Both the position numbers and the translations under genes were made by a program. A stretch of 64,000 nt of DNA, from contig CAZQIV010000003.1 in assembly GCA_964593705.1 (NCBI GenBank), positions 1 through 64,000 of the forward strand. Reading direction: 5' to 3'. Source of the stretch: SABY01 sp964593705. Lineage in GTDB: Bacteria > Bacteroidota > Bacteroidia > Bacteroidales > 4484-276. The notes beneath the pieces were generated by a model. It had not been told where the DNA came from, ran no database searches, and worked only from the letters and a program-made list of their open reading frames with translations. This document shows, piece after piece, positions 8,052 to 15,367 of the stretch; the stretch's first letter is position 1; every line of letters starts with the position of its first letter.

Positions 8052-8310
8052 TGCCAAACTTGTTTTCATAACCCCTTCCAATCTTTTAAATGTCCCTTTT
8101 TTGGTACATGATGAAGTCAGTTTGACTCATCTTTAGTTTCAGCTTTTTTAGTATGTCACCGCATAAGATTTTATTTATATAGTCGTTTGGATATTTCATT
8201 TTACAAAGTTAAAACATTTCCTTTCTTTTGTGAATTCTAATATTGTGGCCAACTTACCAATATAATCCTTTCAACTTTTTTAGCCCTGAACCCCAAAAGA
8301 CTCCCAGCAT
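8052..8310 (+). repeat. Dispersed island repeat, copy 3
   Basis: A full-length copy from 'aacttgttttcataacccc' through 'cattttacaaagttaaaac' to 'gccctgaaccccaaaagac', located immediately upstream of the minus-strand gene that starts at 8018. Confidence 0.85.
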
Positions 8311-8744
8311 ACGCGGATTTGAAATGCGCGCAACTCATAAATCCCAATAAGCAAAAGTTAATCAAGAAAAATAGATGAATGAATCTATCCATGAATTGCT
8401 TACCACACCCGGAGTTGCAATCCTCTCCTTACAATCGAGGCTGCGAACCCTTGAGCACGCTGAATTGCTATTCCGGAAGGTAACGATACACTGTTACAAA
8501 TTAACTTGATAGCAATGGGTTCGCAGCCCTGAAAGGGATCGCAACCCTGGTACTTTTTTATCCCCTGATAATTCTTGGACACCTAATCCGGTTTTTACTA
8601 TTAAATCAATGATAATTTTTATTCTTAGTACCTTATCTCTAATATTCTGCCATTTTTTGGCAGAATATTAGAGATAAGGTACCCATGCAAAATTTAAAAT
8701 GCATTGTCGTTAATATGAAAGGAAGATAAATAATAAAGCTCTTA
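8311..8744. repeat. GC-rich palindromic repeats, no gene
   Basis: Contains the 'ggctgcgaaccc' / 'gggttcgcagccc' palindromes shared with 4800-4900, 11880-12000 and 14900-15120. A hairpin at about 8629-8683 has arms 'taccttatctctaatattct' and its reverse complement around 'ccattttt'. No reading frame here looks coding. Confidence 0.65.
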
Positions 8745-8985
8745 ATTGCAAAATATGCATTTGCACTTTTAAACAATTTATCAGAAGGTAAAATATTATT
8801 ATCTGTTCCATCAATGGAGGCGAAGGTATATGGGATACCACAAGGAACAAGGGTTTTTTCTTCTTTTGTAACTCAGTAACTGTTTTTTCACTATTAACGC
8901 GTTTAGCTGTAAGGGCAGTAACCAAGCCTACAGCACTGCCTCCAATTACTAATACATCTGTACTTTTCGATTTTTCTTTTTCTTA
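8745..8985 (-). pseudogene. Fragment of FAD/NAD-dependent disulfide oxidoreductase
   Basis: Read on the minus strand from about 8985, one frame gives 'DVLVIGGSAVGLVTALTAK', a Rossmann dinucleotide-binding start, and 'VNSEKTVTELQKKKK'. A one-base shift in the run of A at about 8865 then opens a second frame reading 'LVPCGIPYTFASIDGTDNN' and 'ILPSDKLFKSANA', which matches the next part of the same family (coenzyme A-disulfide reductase / NADH oxidase type). The rest of the roughly 450-residue enzyme is absent. I therefore call a decayed N-terminal fragment. Its neighbour at 9068 may be from the same former operon. Confidence 0.6.
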
Positions 8986-9067
8986 CAAGTTTATATTTTA
9001 GAAAATTACTAATAGCCTACAGGCTAATTTGTTTATTCTGATTCATATAGTGCAAATTGTTTCTTGA

Positions 9068-9511
9068 TTAATGAAGCATATTAATAAGCGTAGTTTCTTC
9101 TTTTTTTGTCTTTTTTAACATATAATAAAATATGTTAGTTACAGTTTCGCTTAATTCATTTTCGGATGCTAAAATGTTATAAAGTTTAATGAGGCAATCG
9201 TCAAAATGCAATTCTAATTTTATTATTTTTTTCATAGTAAAGTCAGATTCTGTATTAATGTCTTTGAAACAATCAGATATCTGATTTGATAATTTATCAC
9301 AAGGAAAATCTAACCAACCCTCCATTACTTCAGCAATCTTTTTATGTTTCTCAAGGTATTTGTCACGAGATATTTCATATTCGTGTAAATTATATACTAA
9401 CAATTTCATTTCTTTGCCTTCAATTTTCTCATAAAGTCCATAGTATAATTTTGCTACTTGTTTATGATATGATTGAATTTGCTCAATTATTTTACATTTT
9501 TTTTTATACAT
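9068..9511 (-). CDS. Hypothetical protein, ferritin-like four-helix type
   Basis: A 147-residue, almost wholly helical protein. 'QSYHKQVAKLYYGLYEKIEG' and 'EYEISRDKYLEKHKKIAEVM' follow the spacing seen in small ferritin-like proteins encoded beside Crp-type regulators and NADH oxidases in Bacteroidetes. Metal ligands of true rubrerythrins are not clearly present, so function is unknown. It lies between the decayed oxidoreductase and the Crp/Fnr-type gene on the same strand, which suggests a remnant redox or oxygen-response operon. Confidence 0.55.
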   Translation of the reverse strand: MYKKKCKIIEQIQSYHKQVAKLYYGLYEKIEGKEMKLLVYNLHEYEISRDKYLEKHKKIAEVMEGWLDFPCDKLSNQISDCFKDINTESDFTMKKIIKLELHFDDCLIKLYNILASENELSETVTNIFYYMLKKTKKEETTLINMLH

Positions 9512-9840
9512 TTTTTGTCCCTCCTTTAATTAAATTATAATCGAAAAAAAAATTTACTGAATTCATAGACAAAGATACTCCCTTTCTGTTGTTAATCGCA
9601 AATGAATTAGAGGCTGTGACGTCAAGAATAAACTTGAGATATATTAAATTATTTTTTGAGAAAATGAAACTTTAATATTGTGCTTATCCCCCTTCGGTTA
9701 CATACGACAATGCTTAAGACTGCTTCCGAAGAATCTTTTTCCTCTTTTGTGAAATCTGACCTAACCGGTTAATTTCTTGGAAAAGTTCTTAAAATTTTAG
9801 TTATTTATTGAAGCTATTACATGGAGGTTTGAAATGCCAA
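9512..9840. other. Intergenic stretch, nothing recognised
   Basis: About 330 AT-rich bases between the helical protein gene and the Crp/Fnr-type gene. I see no convincing gene, repeat or terminator. Confidence 0.5.
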
Positions 9841-10533
9841 TTATCCATTTTGGTTTATCTCTATTAACCGTTTAAGGTTTTTTATCTCAATTTTTTTTCC
9901 TTTTAATTCAATTATTTTTTCATTGTTAAATTCTGATAAAATTCTAACAACACTTTCCATGGACATTCCGCATAATTCGGCCAAATCCTTTCTGCTGATA
10001 TAAGAAAACACATCAACTGCTTTAAATTCTTCTCTATTTAAATATAACAAGATATTTGCAAGCTTACCATTTAACTGTCTAAGACCTAAATTTAAACATT
10101 TACTTAGCATAATATTGTAATTTTTACAATACCAATTAGATAGTTCACGGGAAAACTCACAGCATTGATTAATTAAATTTTTAATAGCTTCACGATCAAT
10201 TGAACAAACACGGGTTTCTTTTAAAGCAGCGGCCGAGAAGTAATACGTATCATCACCAAACAACGATGTTAATCCAATAAAATCATCAGAGTTAATTAGC
10301 TTTATTATAATATTTTTTTCTGGGCTTTCAATATATAATTTAATTAAACCATCAATAACATATAATATATCTGTTACACGGGTCCCCTCTTTAATAATTA
10401 TTTCCCCTTTTTTATAACTAATTTGTTTTTTTTGCAAATCATAAAACTCTTCTGTATTTTTTGTTTTTTTAATAAAACATTTAGATTTTGCAGAACATTC
10501 GTTACAATTTGTTTTTACTAAATATCTGTCCAT
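9841..10533 (-). CDS. Crp/Fnr-family transcriptional regulator
   Basis: A 230-residue regulator with a cyclic-nucleotide-binding-type beta-barrel (about residues 30-140; 'YKKGEIIIKEGTRVTDILYV') and a C-terminal winged helix with 'SRKDLAELCGMSMESVVRIL'. The N-terminus holds cysteines in 'CNECSAKSKCF', as in many Bacteroidetes Fnr-like proteins that may sense oxygen or redox state, though an iron-sulfur cluster is not proven. The frame can be extended to a TTG at 10563, but ATG at 10533 (MDRYLVKTN) is preferred. A 36-bp palindrome lies just upstream and could be an operator. Confidence 0.85.
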   Translation of the reverse strand: MDRYLVKTNCNECSAKSKCFIKKTKNTEEFYDLQKKQISYKKGEIIIKEGTRVTDILYVIDGLIKLYIESPEKNIIIKLINSDDFIGLTSLFGDDTYYFSAAALKETRVCSIDREAIKNLINQCCEFSRELSNWYCKNYNIMLSKCLNLGLRQLNGKLANILLYLNREEFKAVDVFSYISRKDLAELCGMSMESVVRILSEFNNEKIIELKGKKIEIKNLKRLIEINQNG

Positions 10534-10553
10534 TATAGTAGCTCGTTTTGAAA

Positions 10554-10589
10554 TTAACTCCAACTTATTTTAAAATAAATTGGAGTTAA
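10554..10589. promoter_or_regulatory. 36-bp palindrome upstream of the Crp/Fnr-type gene
   Basis: The arms 'ttaactccaa' and 'ttggagttaa' are perfect reverse complements, and the interior 'ttattttaaaataa' is also self-complementary, leaving only one mismatched pair. It lies about 20 bases upstream of the ATG at 10533. Position suggests an operator, perhaps for autoregulation, but a hairpin in the leader is equally possible. Confidence 0.5.
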
Positions 10590-10671
10590 AAGTTAATATG
10601 TTATTAATCATAATAATATTCGTTTTTTATATTAAAAAAATACAATTAATTGAGAAGGAATCATTATTTTT

Positions 10672-10714
10672 ACAGATGAACGCTAACTGGCTATGTGCCA
10701 TGATTTGCTGTTAT
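10672..10714 (-). repeat. attC-like repeat, one arm only (copy E)
   Basis: Carries 'cagatgaacgctaactggc' and 'gtgccatgatttgctgtt', matching the gene-proximal arm of copies B and D. It ends about 11 bases after the stop codon of the HicB gene. Confidence 0.45.
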
Positions 10715-10724
10715 AGCCTGTGCT

Positions 10725-11120
10725 TTATCTTCTGAAAATTAAATTCATTTCAGATAATTCTTGTCCGATTTGATGAATTCCGGTTAATATTTTTTCAGTC
10801 TGATTTTCTGATGGTTTTTTATGACCTTGTACGTATTGAGACAATAATGTCGGGTTCATTCCTATTTTTTCAGCGAGAAATTTTGAATTCAATACTTTGT
10901 AATACTGAAAAAATTGCGCAAAGTCTATTTCGAATTTTAAATTCTCATGAGTAATTTCATATTTTTCTTCAAAGTATAATTGAGTCGCCTCGTAAGAATT
11001 ATTAATTAATTCAGGAACAGTCCTACCAGTTGTAAAAATTGCATACTCTTCGGAATACGCTGAAAAGCCAGTCCCTGTTTTCTCGACTATGATTTTTATT
11101 TTTTTCTTAAATGTTTTCAT
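10725..11120 (-). CDS. hicB: HicB-type antitoxin with helix-turn-helix
   Basis: A 131-residue antitoxin. The N-terminal part 'KIKIIVEKTGTGFSAYSEEY' is the partially degenerate RNase H fold of HicB, and the C-terminal part 'FLAEKIGMNPTLLSQYVQG' is a helix-turn-helix. The frame could open at 11150, but that start would overlap the toxin gene, so ATG at 11120 (MKTFKKK) is preferred. It lies 10 bases after the hicA stop codon. Confidence 0.85.
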   Translation of the reverse strand: MKTFKKKIKIIVEKTGTGFSAYSEEYAIFTTGRTVPELINNSYEATQLYFEEKYEITHENLKFEIDFAQFFQYYKVLNSKFLAEKIGMNPTLLSQYVQGHKKPSENQTEKILTGIHQIGQELSEMNLIFRR

Positions 11121-11130
11121 GGCACAAATT

Positions 11131-11319
11131 TTAAATTTTAATTCCAGCATCTTTTAGAATCTTTTTCTCAAGACCTTTTCCAACTTCCTGACTTCCATGA
11201 TTCGGAAAAATAATAATTCCTTCTCTTTGGTCATGTTTCATTTTAACATAAGAGCCTTTTTGAGAAACCGGATACCATCCTTCTTTTTTCAAAAACCGGA
11301 ATAATTCTGAACATTTCAT
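11131..11319 (-). CDS. hicA: HicA-type toxin
   Basis: A 62-residue HicA-like mRNA interferase with a double-stranded-RNA-binding-like fold: 'LFRFLKKEGWYPVSQKGSYV' followed by 'IIIFPNHGSQEVGKGLEKKI'. Canonical members have a catalytic histidine in a 'GSH' motif after the first helix. Here the motif is 'GSY', so activity may be altered, although the 'PNHG' histidine is present. It is the first gene of the pair, with hicB directly downstream. Confidence 0.85.
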   Translation of the reverse strand: MKCSELFRFLKKEGWYPVSQKGSYVKMKHDQREGIIIFPNHGSQEVGKGLEKKILKDAGIKI

Positions 11320-11414
11320 AAATTTTCGATGTCATTTGATTCTAATGCAAAGGTAAATAATAATTTACTTTTATACAAGTTTGTTTCTATGGAAACGGTT
11401 TTTTATGCTTGGGC

Positions 11415-11680
11415 TACAACTTGTTTTTATAACCCCTTCCTATCTTTTAATGTCCCTTTTTTGCTACATTATAATGTCAGTTTGACTCATCTTTAGTTTC
11501 AGCTTTTTTAGTCTGTCAGCGCATAAGATTTTATTTATATAGTCGTTTGGATATTTCATTTTACAAAGTTAATACATTTCCTTCCTTTTGTAAATCCTAA
11601 TATTGTGGCCAACTTACACATATAATCCTTTCGATTTTTTTACCCCTGAACGCCAAAAGACTTCCCGGGAAAATTTTATT
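11415..11680 (+). repeat. Dispersed island repeat, copy 4
   Basis: A full-length copy from 'caacttgtttttataaccc' to 'gacttcccgggaaaatttt', upstream of the minus-strand hicA gene. The short open frame beginning inside it at 11603 is not considered a gene. Confidence 0.85.
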
Positions 11681-12048
11681 CAAAAATGTTCTCAGGTTTC
11701 GTCTTTACAACTTTCCTTCCCTCGCGGCCTCACTAACCTAACTTTCAATAAGAAACTTATTGAACTTGTAATTAATTCAATCGCCGTCCTGCTCACTGAA
11801 AAGGAGCTCATGACTAATCTTCACAAGGAAATTAACGCCTGATCCTAAATAGCCTGAATCCTGTATCAGGGTTGCTATCCCTTGCAGGGCTGCGAACCCT
11901 TTGCGATCAAGTAGAGTTTTTCCAGGGTAGCTTTGTTTTTCGGAGTATGTAACTCAGCTTTTGCAAGGGTTCACAGCCTTAGCTGTAAGGAGAGGATTGC
12001 AATCCTAAATGCCAAACAAAAGAATATGGTAATAAGGTTACCTGATAG
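11681..12048. other. Intergenic stretch with palindromic repeats
   Basis: After the dispersed repeat comes a stretch that could be the degraded end of an old gene (plus strand, ending TGA at about 11842), then 'cagggctgcgaaccctttgc'-type palindromes shared with other island intergenic regions. No feature beyond the repeats can be supported. Confidence 0.5.
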
Positions 12049-13056
12049 TTAGGATGCCATTAAACAAGTATCTCCATCAAAGGTGAATACTTTATCTCCA
12101 TCCATTAAGCTCGACAAAGTTGTTGGTCTATTTTTACTTACTATATCTAAAATTTGAGAGATTAACTTTGTTCTTTCAGTTTCTTTGAAAAGTGCTCCTG
12201 TCATGTTGGTGCATACAATTTTGTAATTAGGCATTTTGTCAAAAAAGGAAATTACTTCAATGGCAGGATGCTTATACCCATTCTCTCCTACGGAAATAAC
12301 CACAGGAGTAACAACTCCACGCTTTCTCATTTGCCAAAATGGTTTATTCAAATTTCCTTTGGCGCCATGGTGAGGAATTTGAGCCATTAAAACTTTGCTT
12401 TCACCAATTCTTCCATTCTTTTTTTTCCCAATTCTGGTTAAAGTTGATGATTCAACATCGGAAGTTAAAAGAACACATCCCTTATCATTATATATTTTCA
12501 AAACTGTTGACAACCAATTAGCATTTGGATTGCTATCACCATCCTCCTCATCAAAAGGAAAGTTTACTCCCCTAACGTATTTATCTTTCTCCATTGAAGA
12601 CGGAGCCAAAACTTCCATTTTGTAATTATCAGCAAGTGGAATTATTAAATCTGAATTGTCCTCAATTGAATTAATTAAAATCTCTTCGTTATCCCTCATT
12701 TCCTTAAGAAAATTGAACAAATTGAATAACTCCTCTTCAGCCAAGATACTCCGTGTAGCTGTTTTTAAATAATCTGGTGGTATTTCTGCAGTATGAAGAA
12801 ATCTACGAACGTTAATATCATTATCTCTGCAATGTGATAATAATTCATAAAAACCACCAAAATGATCTTTGTGAGGGTGAGAAAGAATCATAAATTCAAT
12901 CTCTTTTATATCATTCTCAATTACATGTTTCAATATTGGATTTGTACCCTGATAAATATTGCAATCAATTATTGCATACTTAGGTATTTCATTTAAACAC
13001 CATTCAAGAATAATAGAATCACCTTGTCCAACATTCTTAAATATGATTTTTACCAC
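12049..13056 (-). CDS. Metallo-beta-lactamase-fold hydrolase, ComEC-like
   Basis: A 335-residue soluble hydrolase resembling the beta-lactamase part of ComEC/Rec2 proteins. 'KNVGQGDSIIL' near the start, 'ILSHPHKDHFGGF' (HxHxDH metal motif, about residues 58-70) and 'QIPHHGAKGN' (about 225-235) are the hallmark sequences of this subgroup. No transmembrane part is present. It starts with GTG inside the end of the upstream gene, so the three genes at 14257-12049 form one translationally coupled operon. Substrate unknown; stand-alone proteins of this kind occur beside defence genes, which is suggestive only. Confidence 0.75.
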   Translation of the reverse strand: MVKIIFKNVGQGDSIILEWCLNEIPKYAIIDCNIYQGTNPILKHVIENDIKEIEFMILSHPHKDHFGGFYELLSHCRDNDINVRRFLHTAEIPPDYLKTATRSILAEEELFNLFNFLKEMRDNEEILINSIEDNSDLIIPLADNYKMEVLAPSSMEKDKYVRGVNFPFDEEDGDSNPNANWLSTVLKIYNDKGCVLLTSDVESSTLTRIGKKKNGRIGESKVLMAQIPHHGAKGNLNKPFWQMRKRGVVTPVVISVGENGYKHPAIEVISFFDKMPNYKIVCTNMTGALFKETERTKLISQILDIVSKNRPTTLSSLMDGDKVFTFDGDTCLMAS

Positions 13057-13574
13057 TTATTCAGCTTTTTATCAATTCCACTTTCTGAAAGAGATTCCCA
13101 TTTATCCTTAAGTTCAAACAATTTTTCATTTACAATTCCATCACCTGGATACACATCAACTCTCACGGAGCCAGCTCTAATCTTAGTTTTTATTATAACT
13201 GTTTTATTTTCTTGCAAGCCATTTATATGTTTGAATAAATGAAATGGAAAAACACGATGTTGGAATGATCTATTTTCAACATCAATTAAACAATCTATGT
13301 AAACTTCCGTTTCAGTTAAAGATGTTAGTTTACCCTGAACATTTTCTGAAACTTCCCATTCCTCATTTAGTATTACATCCCTATGTCCAAAAGTATTCTC
13401 AAATAATTTACCTGAATCTTCTTTAAATCCACTTAAGTCGCTGTTAACATAATTAATTTTTAAAGCACTTTCATAAGATGCCTCAGTTAGAATATCCGTA
13501 GATTCTTCAGGCACACAAAATAAGTCCTTAAATTCTGAAATTTTATATTGTTCTATTTTTATATTGTCTTCCAT
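13050..13574 (-). CDS. Hypothetical protein, middle gene of MBL operon
   Basis: A 174-residue protein of unrecognised family. It is acidic in the first half, with a predicted beta-rich centre around 'TETEVYIDCLIDVENRSFQH' and 'VIIKTKIRAGSVRVDVYPGD', and a short helical tail. Its first bases overlap the end of the upstream gene at 13559 and its end overlaps the MBL-fold gene, so a common function is likely. No membrane segment or signal peptide is seen. Confidence 0.6.
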   Translation of the reverse strand: MEDNIKIEQYKISEFKDLFCVPEESTDILTEASYESALKINYVNSDLSGFKEDSGKLFENTFGHRDVILNEEWEVSENVQGKLTSLTETEVYIDCLIDVENRSFQHRVFPFHLFKHINGLQENKTVIIKTKIRAGSVRVDVYPGDGIVNEKLFELKDKWESLSESGIDKKLNKW

Positions 13575-14257
13575 ATTCTGTCTATTACTTCATCTGAAAC
13601 CTTAGCCATATTAACAAAATCATTAAAACTTACATCACTTTTGTATTTGACACATTTATATTCTGCCATTAATCCTTTAAAATCTGTATCTCCAAGCTTA
13701 TCAATATTTAGTGGTAATATTGTTCGCCTCAACAATTCCTTTTTCCCAAAATAAGGCCCAAAAGAAACCGACTGATCCTCACCTGCCACCTTATTTTCAA
13801 GCGTAATAGAAATATCTGTTCTTTTATCTAAAACTTTATTGATATCACCTTTCATAGTATTCTCCATAAATTTACTGAGTAATTTATCGTCTACTAAGTC
13901 TAATTTTTTTATATAATTAGCTGCAAATAAAACGTTTTGTATAGTTCCAAATTCATCAAGGCTACTAATATGGTTTAACATACTAAAAAATGGTGTTTCA
14001 ATAGACGAATTCTTAGCTCTGTATTTATCGAGACTTCCCTGACCCTTAATTAATATACGATCCCACCCAGCAATGATTACATAATCATCTTCATCAAATA
14101 GAAAAACAATTCGCTCCTCAATTGTATTTTGATTTTCGATCTTAATACTTTGAGCTAATCGTACATACGGCGATAGTATTTTTCTTGCGATTTGTGAAAA
14201 ATTCAAAATATGATTGTATCGTATTTCAAACTGAAAGACTGTAGTCAATGCATCCAT
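13559..14257 (-). CDS. Hypothetical protein, first gene of MBL operon
   Basis: A 232-residue protein that I do not recognise. It starts 'MDALTTVFQFEIRYNHILNF', contains 'RIVFLFDEDDYVIIAGWDRI' in a predicted beta-strand region (about 67-86), and is helical in its second half. It is the promoter-proximal gene of the three-gene operon with overlapping stops and starts. The N-terminal region is vaguely like beta-rich TIGR04255-type proteins found near toxin or defence loci, but I cannot confirm that. Confidence 0.6.
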   Translation of the reverse strand: MDALTTVFQFEIRYNHILNFSQIARKILSPYVRLAQSIKIENQNTIEERIVFLFDEDDYVIIAGWDRILIKGQGSLDKYRAKNSSIETPFFSMLNHISSLDEFGTIQNVLFAANYIKKLDLVDDKLLSKFMENTMKGDINKVLDKRTDISITLENKVAGEDQSVSFGPYFGKKELLRRTILPLNIDKLGDTDFKGLMAEYKCVKYKSDVSFNDFVNMAKVSDEVIDRIWKTI

Positions 14258-14362
14258 TTCTTTAATTTTTCTATTAAGCTTTAATTACAAAATTACTAAA
14301 ATTTATACATTAACATAAATAATTAAAGTCTATTGCCTTTGCCATATTATTTCTCAAACTAC

Positions 14363-14560
14363 TCATATTGTAGTTTCTTCAAAGGTTGAATCAGGAATAC
14401 CAACATGAACCCTGCGTATAAATGAATCAACCTCATAATCAATCAAATATTCCTGCTTTATGCCATTAATATCTCTTTTATCAAATTTGTTAAAGTCAAT
14501 ATTCTGGGATATGCCATTTATCCAAGAAAAAATAATCAATATAAAAAACGCCGCTTTCAT
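14363..14560 (-). CDS. Small secreted hypothetical protein, possibly truncated
   Basis: A 65-residue product starting at ATG 14560 with a hydrophobic signal-like stretch 'AAFFILIIFSWINGISQ' and a short mature part. The length is unusual and the dispersed repeat begins directly at its 5' end, so it may be the remnant of a longer gene. Confidence 0.35.
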   Translation of the reverse strand: MKAAFFILIIFSWINGISQNIDFNKFDKRDINGIKQEYLIDYEVDSFIRRVHVGIPDSTFEETTI

Positions 14561-14566
14561 AATAAT

Positions 14567-14835
14567 TGCCAACTTGTTTTTATGACCCCTTCCTATCTTT
14601 TAATGTCCCTTTTTTGTTACATTAAGAAGACAGTTTGGCTCATCTTTAGTTTCAGCTTTTTTAGTCTGTCACCGCATAAGATTTTATTTATATATCCGTT
14701 TGGATATTTCATTTTACAAAGCTAATACATTTCCTTCCGTTTGTGAATTCTAATTTTGTGACCAACTCACGAAAATAATCCCTTCAACTTTTTTACCCCT
14801 GAACGCCAAAAGACTTCCCGGGAAAATTTTATTCA
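14567..14835 (+). repeat. Dispersed island repeat, copy 5
   Basis: A full-length copy from 'gccaacttgtttttatgac' to 'gacttcccgggaaaatttt'. It is the rightmost copy and marks the end of the island; the next operon is housekeeping-like. Confidence 0.85.
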
Positions 14836-15308
14836 ATAATCAACCTCAGCAGAAAAAAAATATCAGGATTGTGCCATAGGCTCGCCTCGCGAAGCGGGCA
14901 TTCCTTTGGAGCGATCCCTTTCAGGGCTGCGAACCCAGCATGCGCGGATTTGAAGTCCGTGCAAATCATAAATCCCAATAAGCAAAAGTTAATCAAGAAA
15001 AAAGATGAATGACACTATCCATGAAATGCTCACCGCACCCGGATTATAAATCTGGGAAAGCAGGGGCGATTCCTTGCAGGGCTGCGAACCCAAAACCGAT
15101 GGGTTTGCAACCCTGGCACAAATAAGGTAATGCCATTGGCATCCCTATGGGATAAGGTTATGTGCATTTTTGGGGAAACATTTTCTACTGAGGTTTGGGA
15201 AAAAAGGATAAGCTCGCCATGCTGCGAAGCAGGGTTTTTCTTTCCACCAAACGACCAATTTTCCGTTGGAACATTAAAAACCTTATTATCAAAAATCAAC
15301 CTCAGTAG
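14836..15308. repeat. Palindromic and MITE-like repeats, no gene
   Basis: Contains GC-rich palindromes, the block 'taatgccattggcatccct' also present at 58121, and at 15181-15313 the element with inverted ends 'ttttctactgaggttt' / 'aacctcagtagaaaa'. Several open frames cross it but none looks coding. Confidence 0.75.
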
Positions 15309-15344
15309 AAAAAAAAATCCCGGCTACACAATGGCAACCGGGAT
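15309..15344 (-). terminator. Rho-independent terminator of the efflux operon
   Basis: On the minus strand the arms 'atcccgg' and 'ccgggat' flank a 14-base loop and are followed by a run of T (the A-run at 15309-15317 on the plus strand). It lies 24 bases after the stop codon of the outer-membrane channel gene. Confidence 0.85.
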
Positions 15345-15367
15345 CTTTTCATCAGAAAAAAATTCTT

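Noticed and set aside
11603..11842. 79-codon plus-strand frame
   Set aside because: Its first third lies inside the dispersed repeat, and the orientation is opposite to all island genes; at most the end of a decayed gene.
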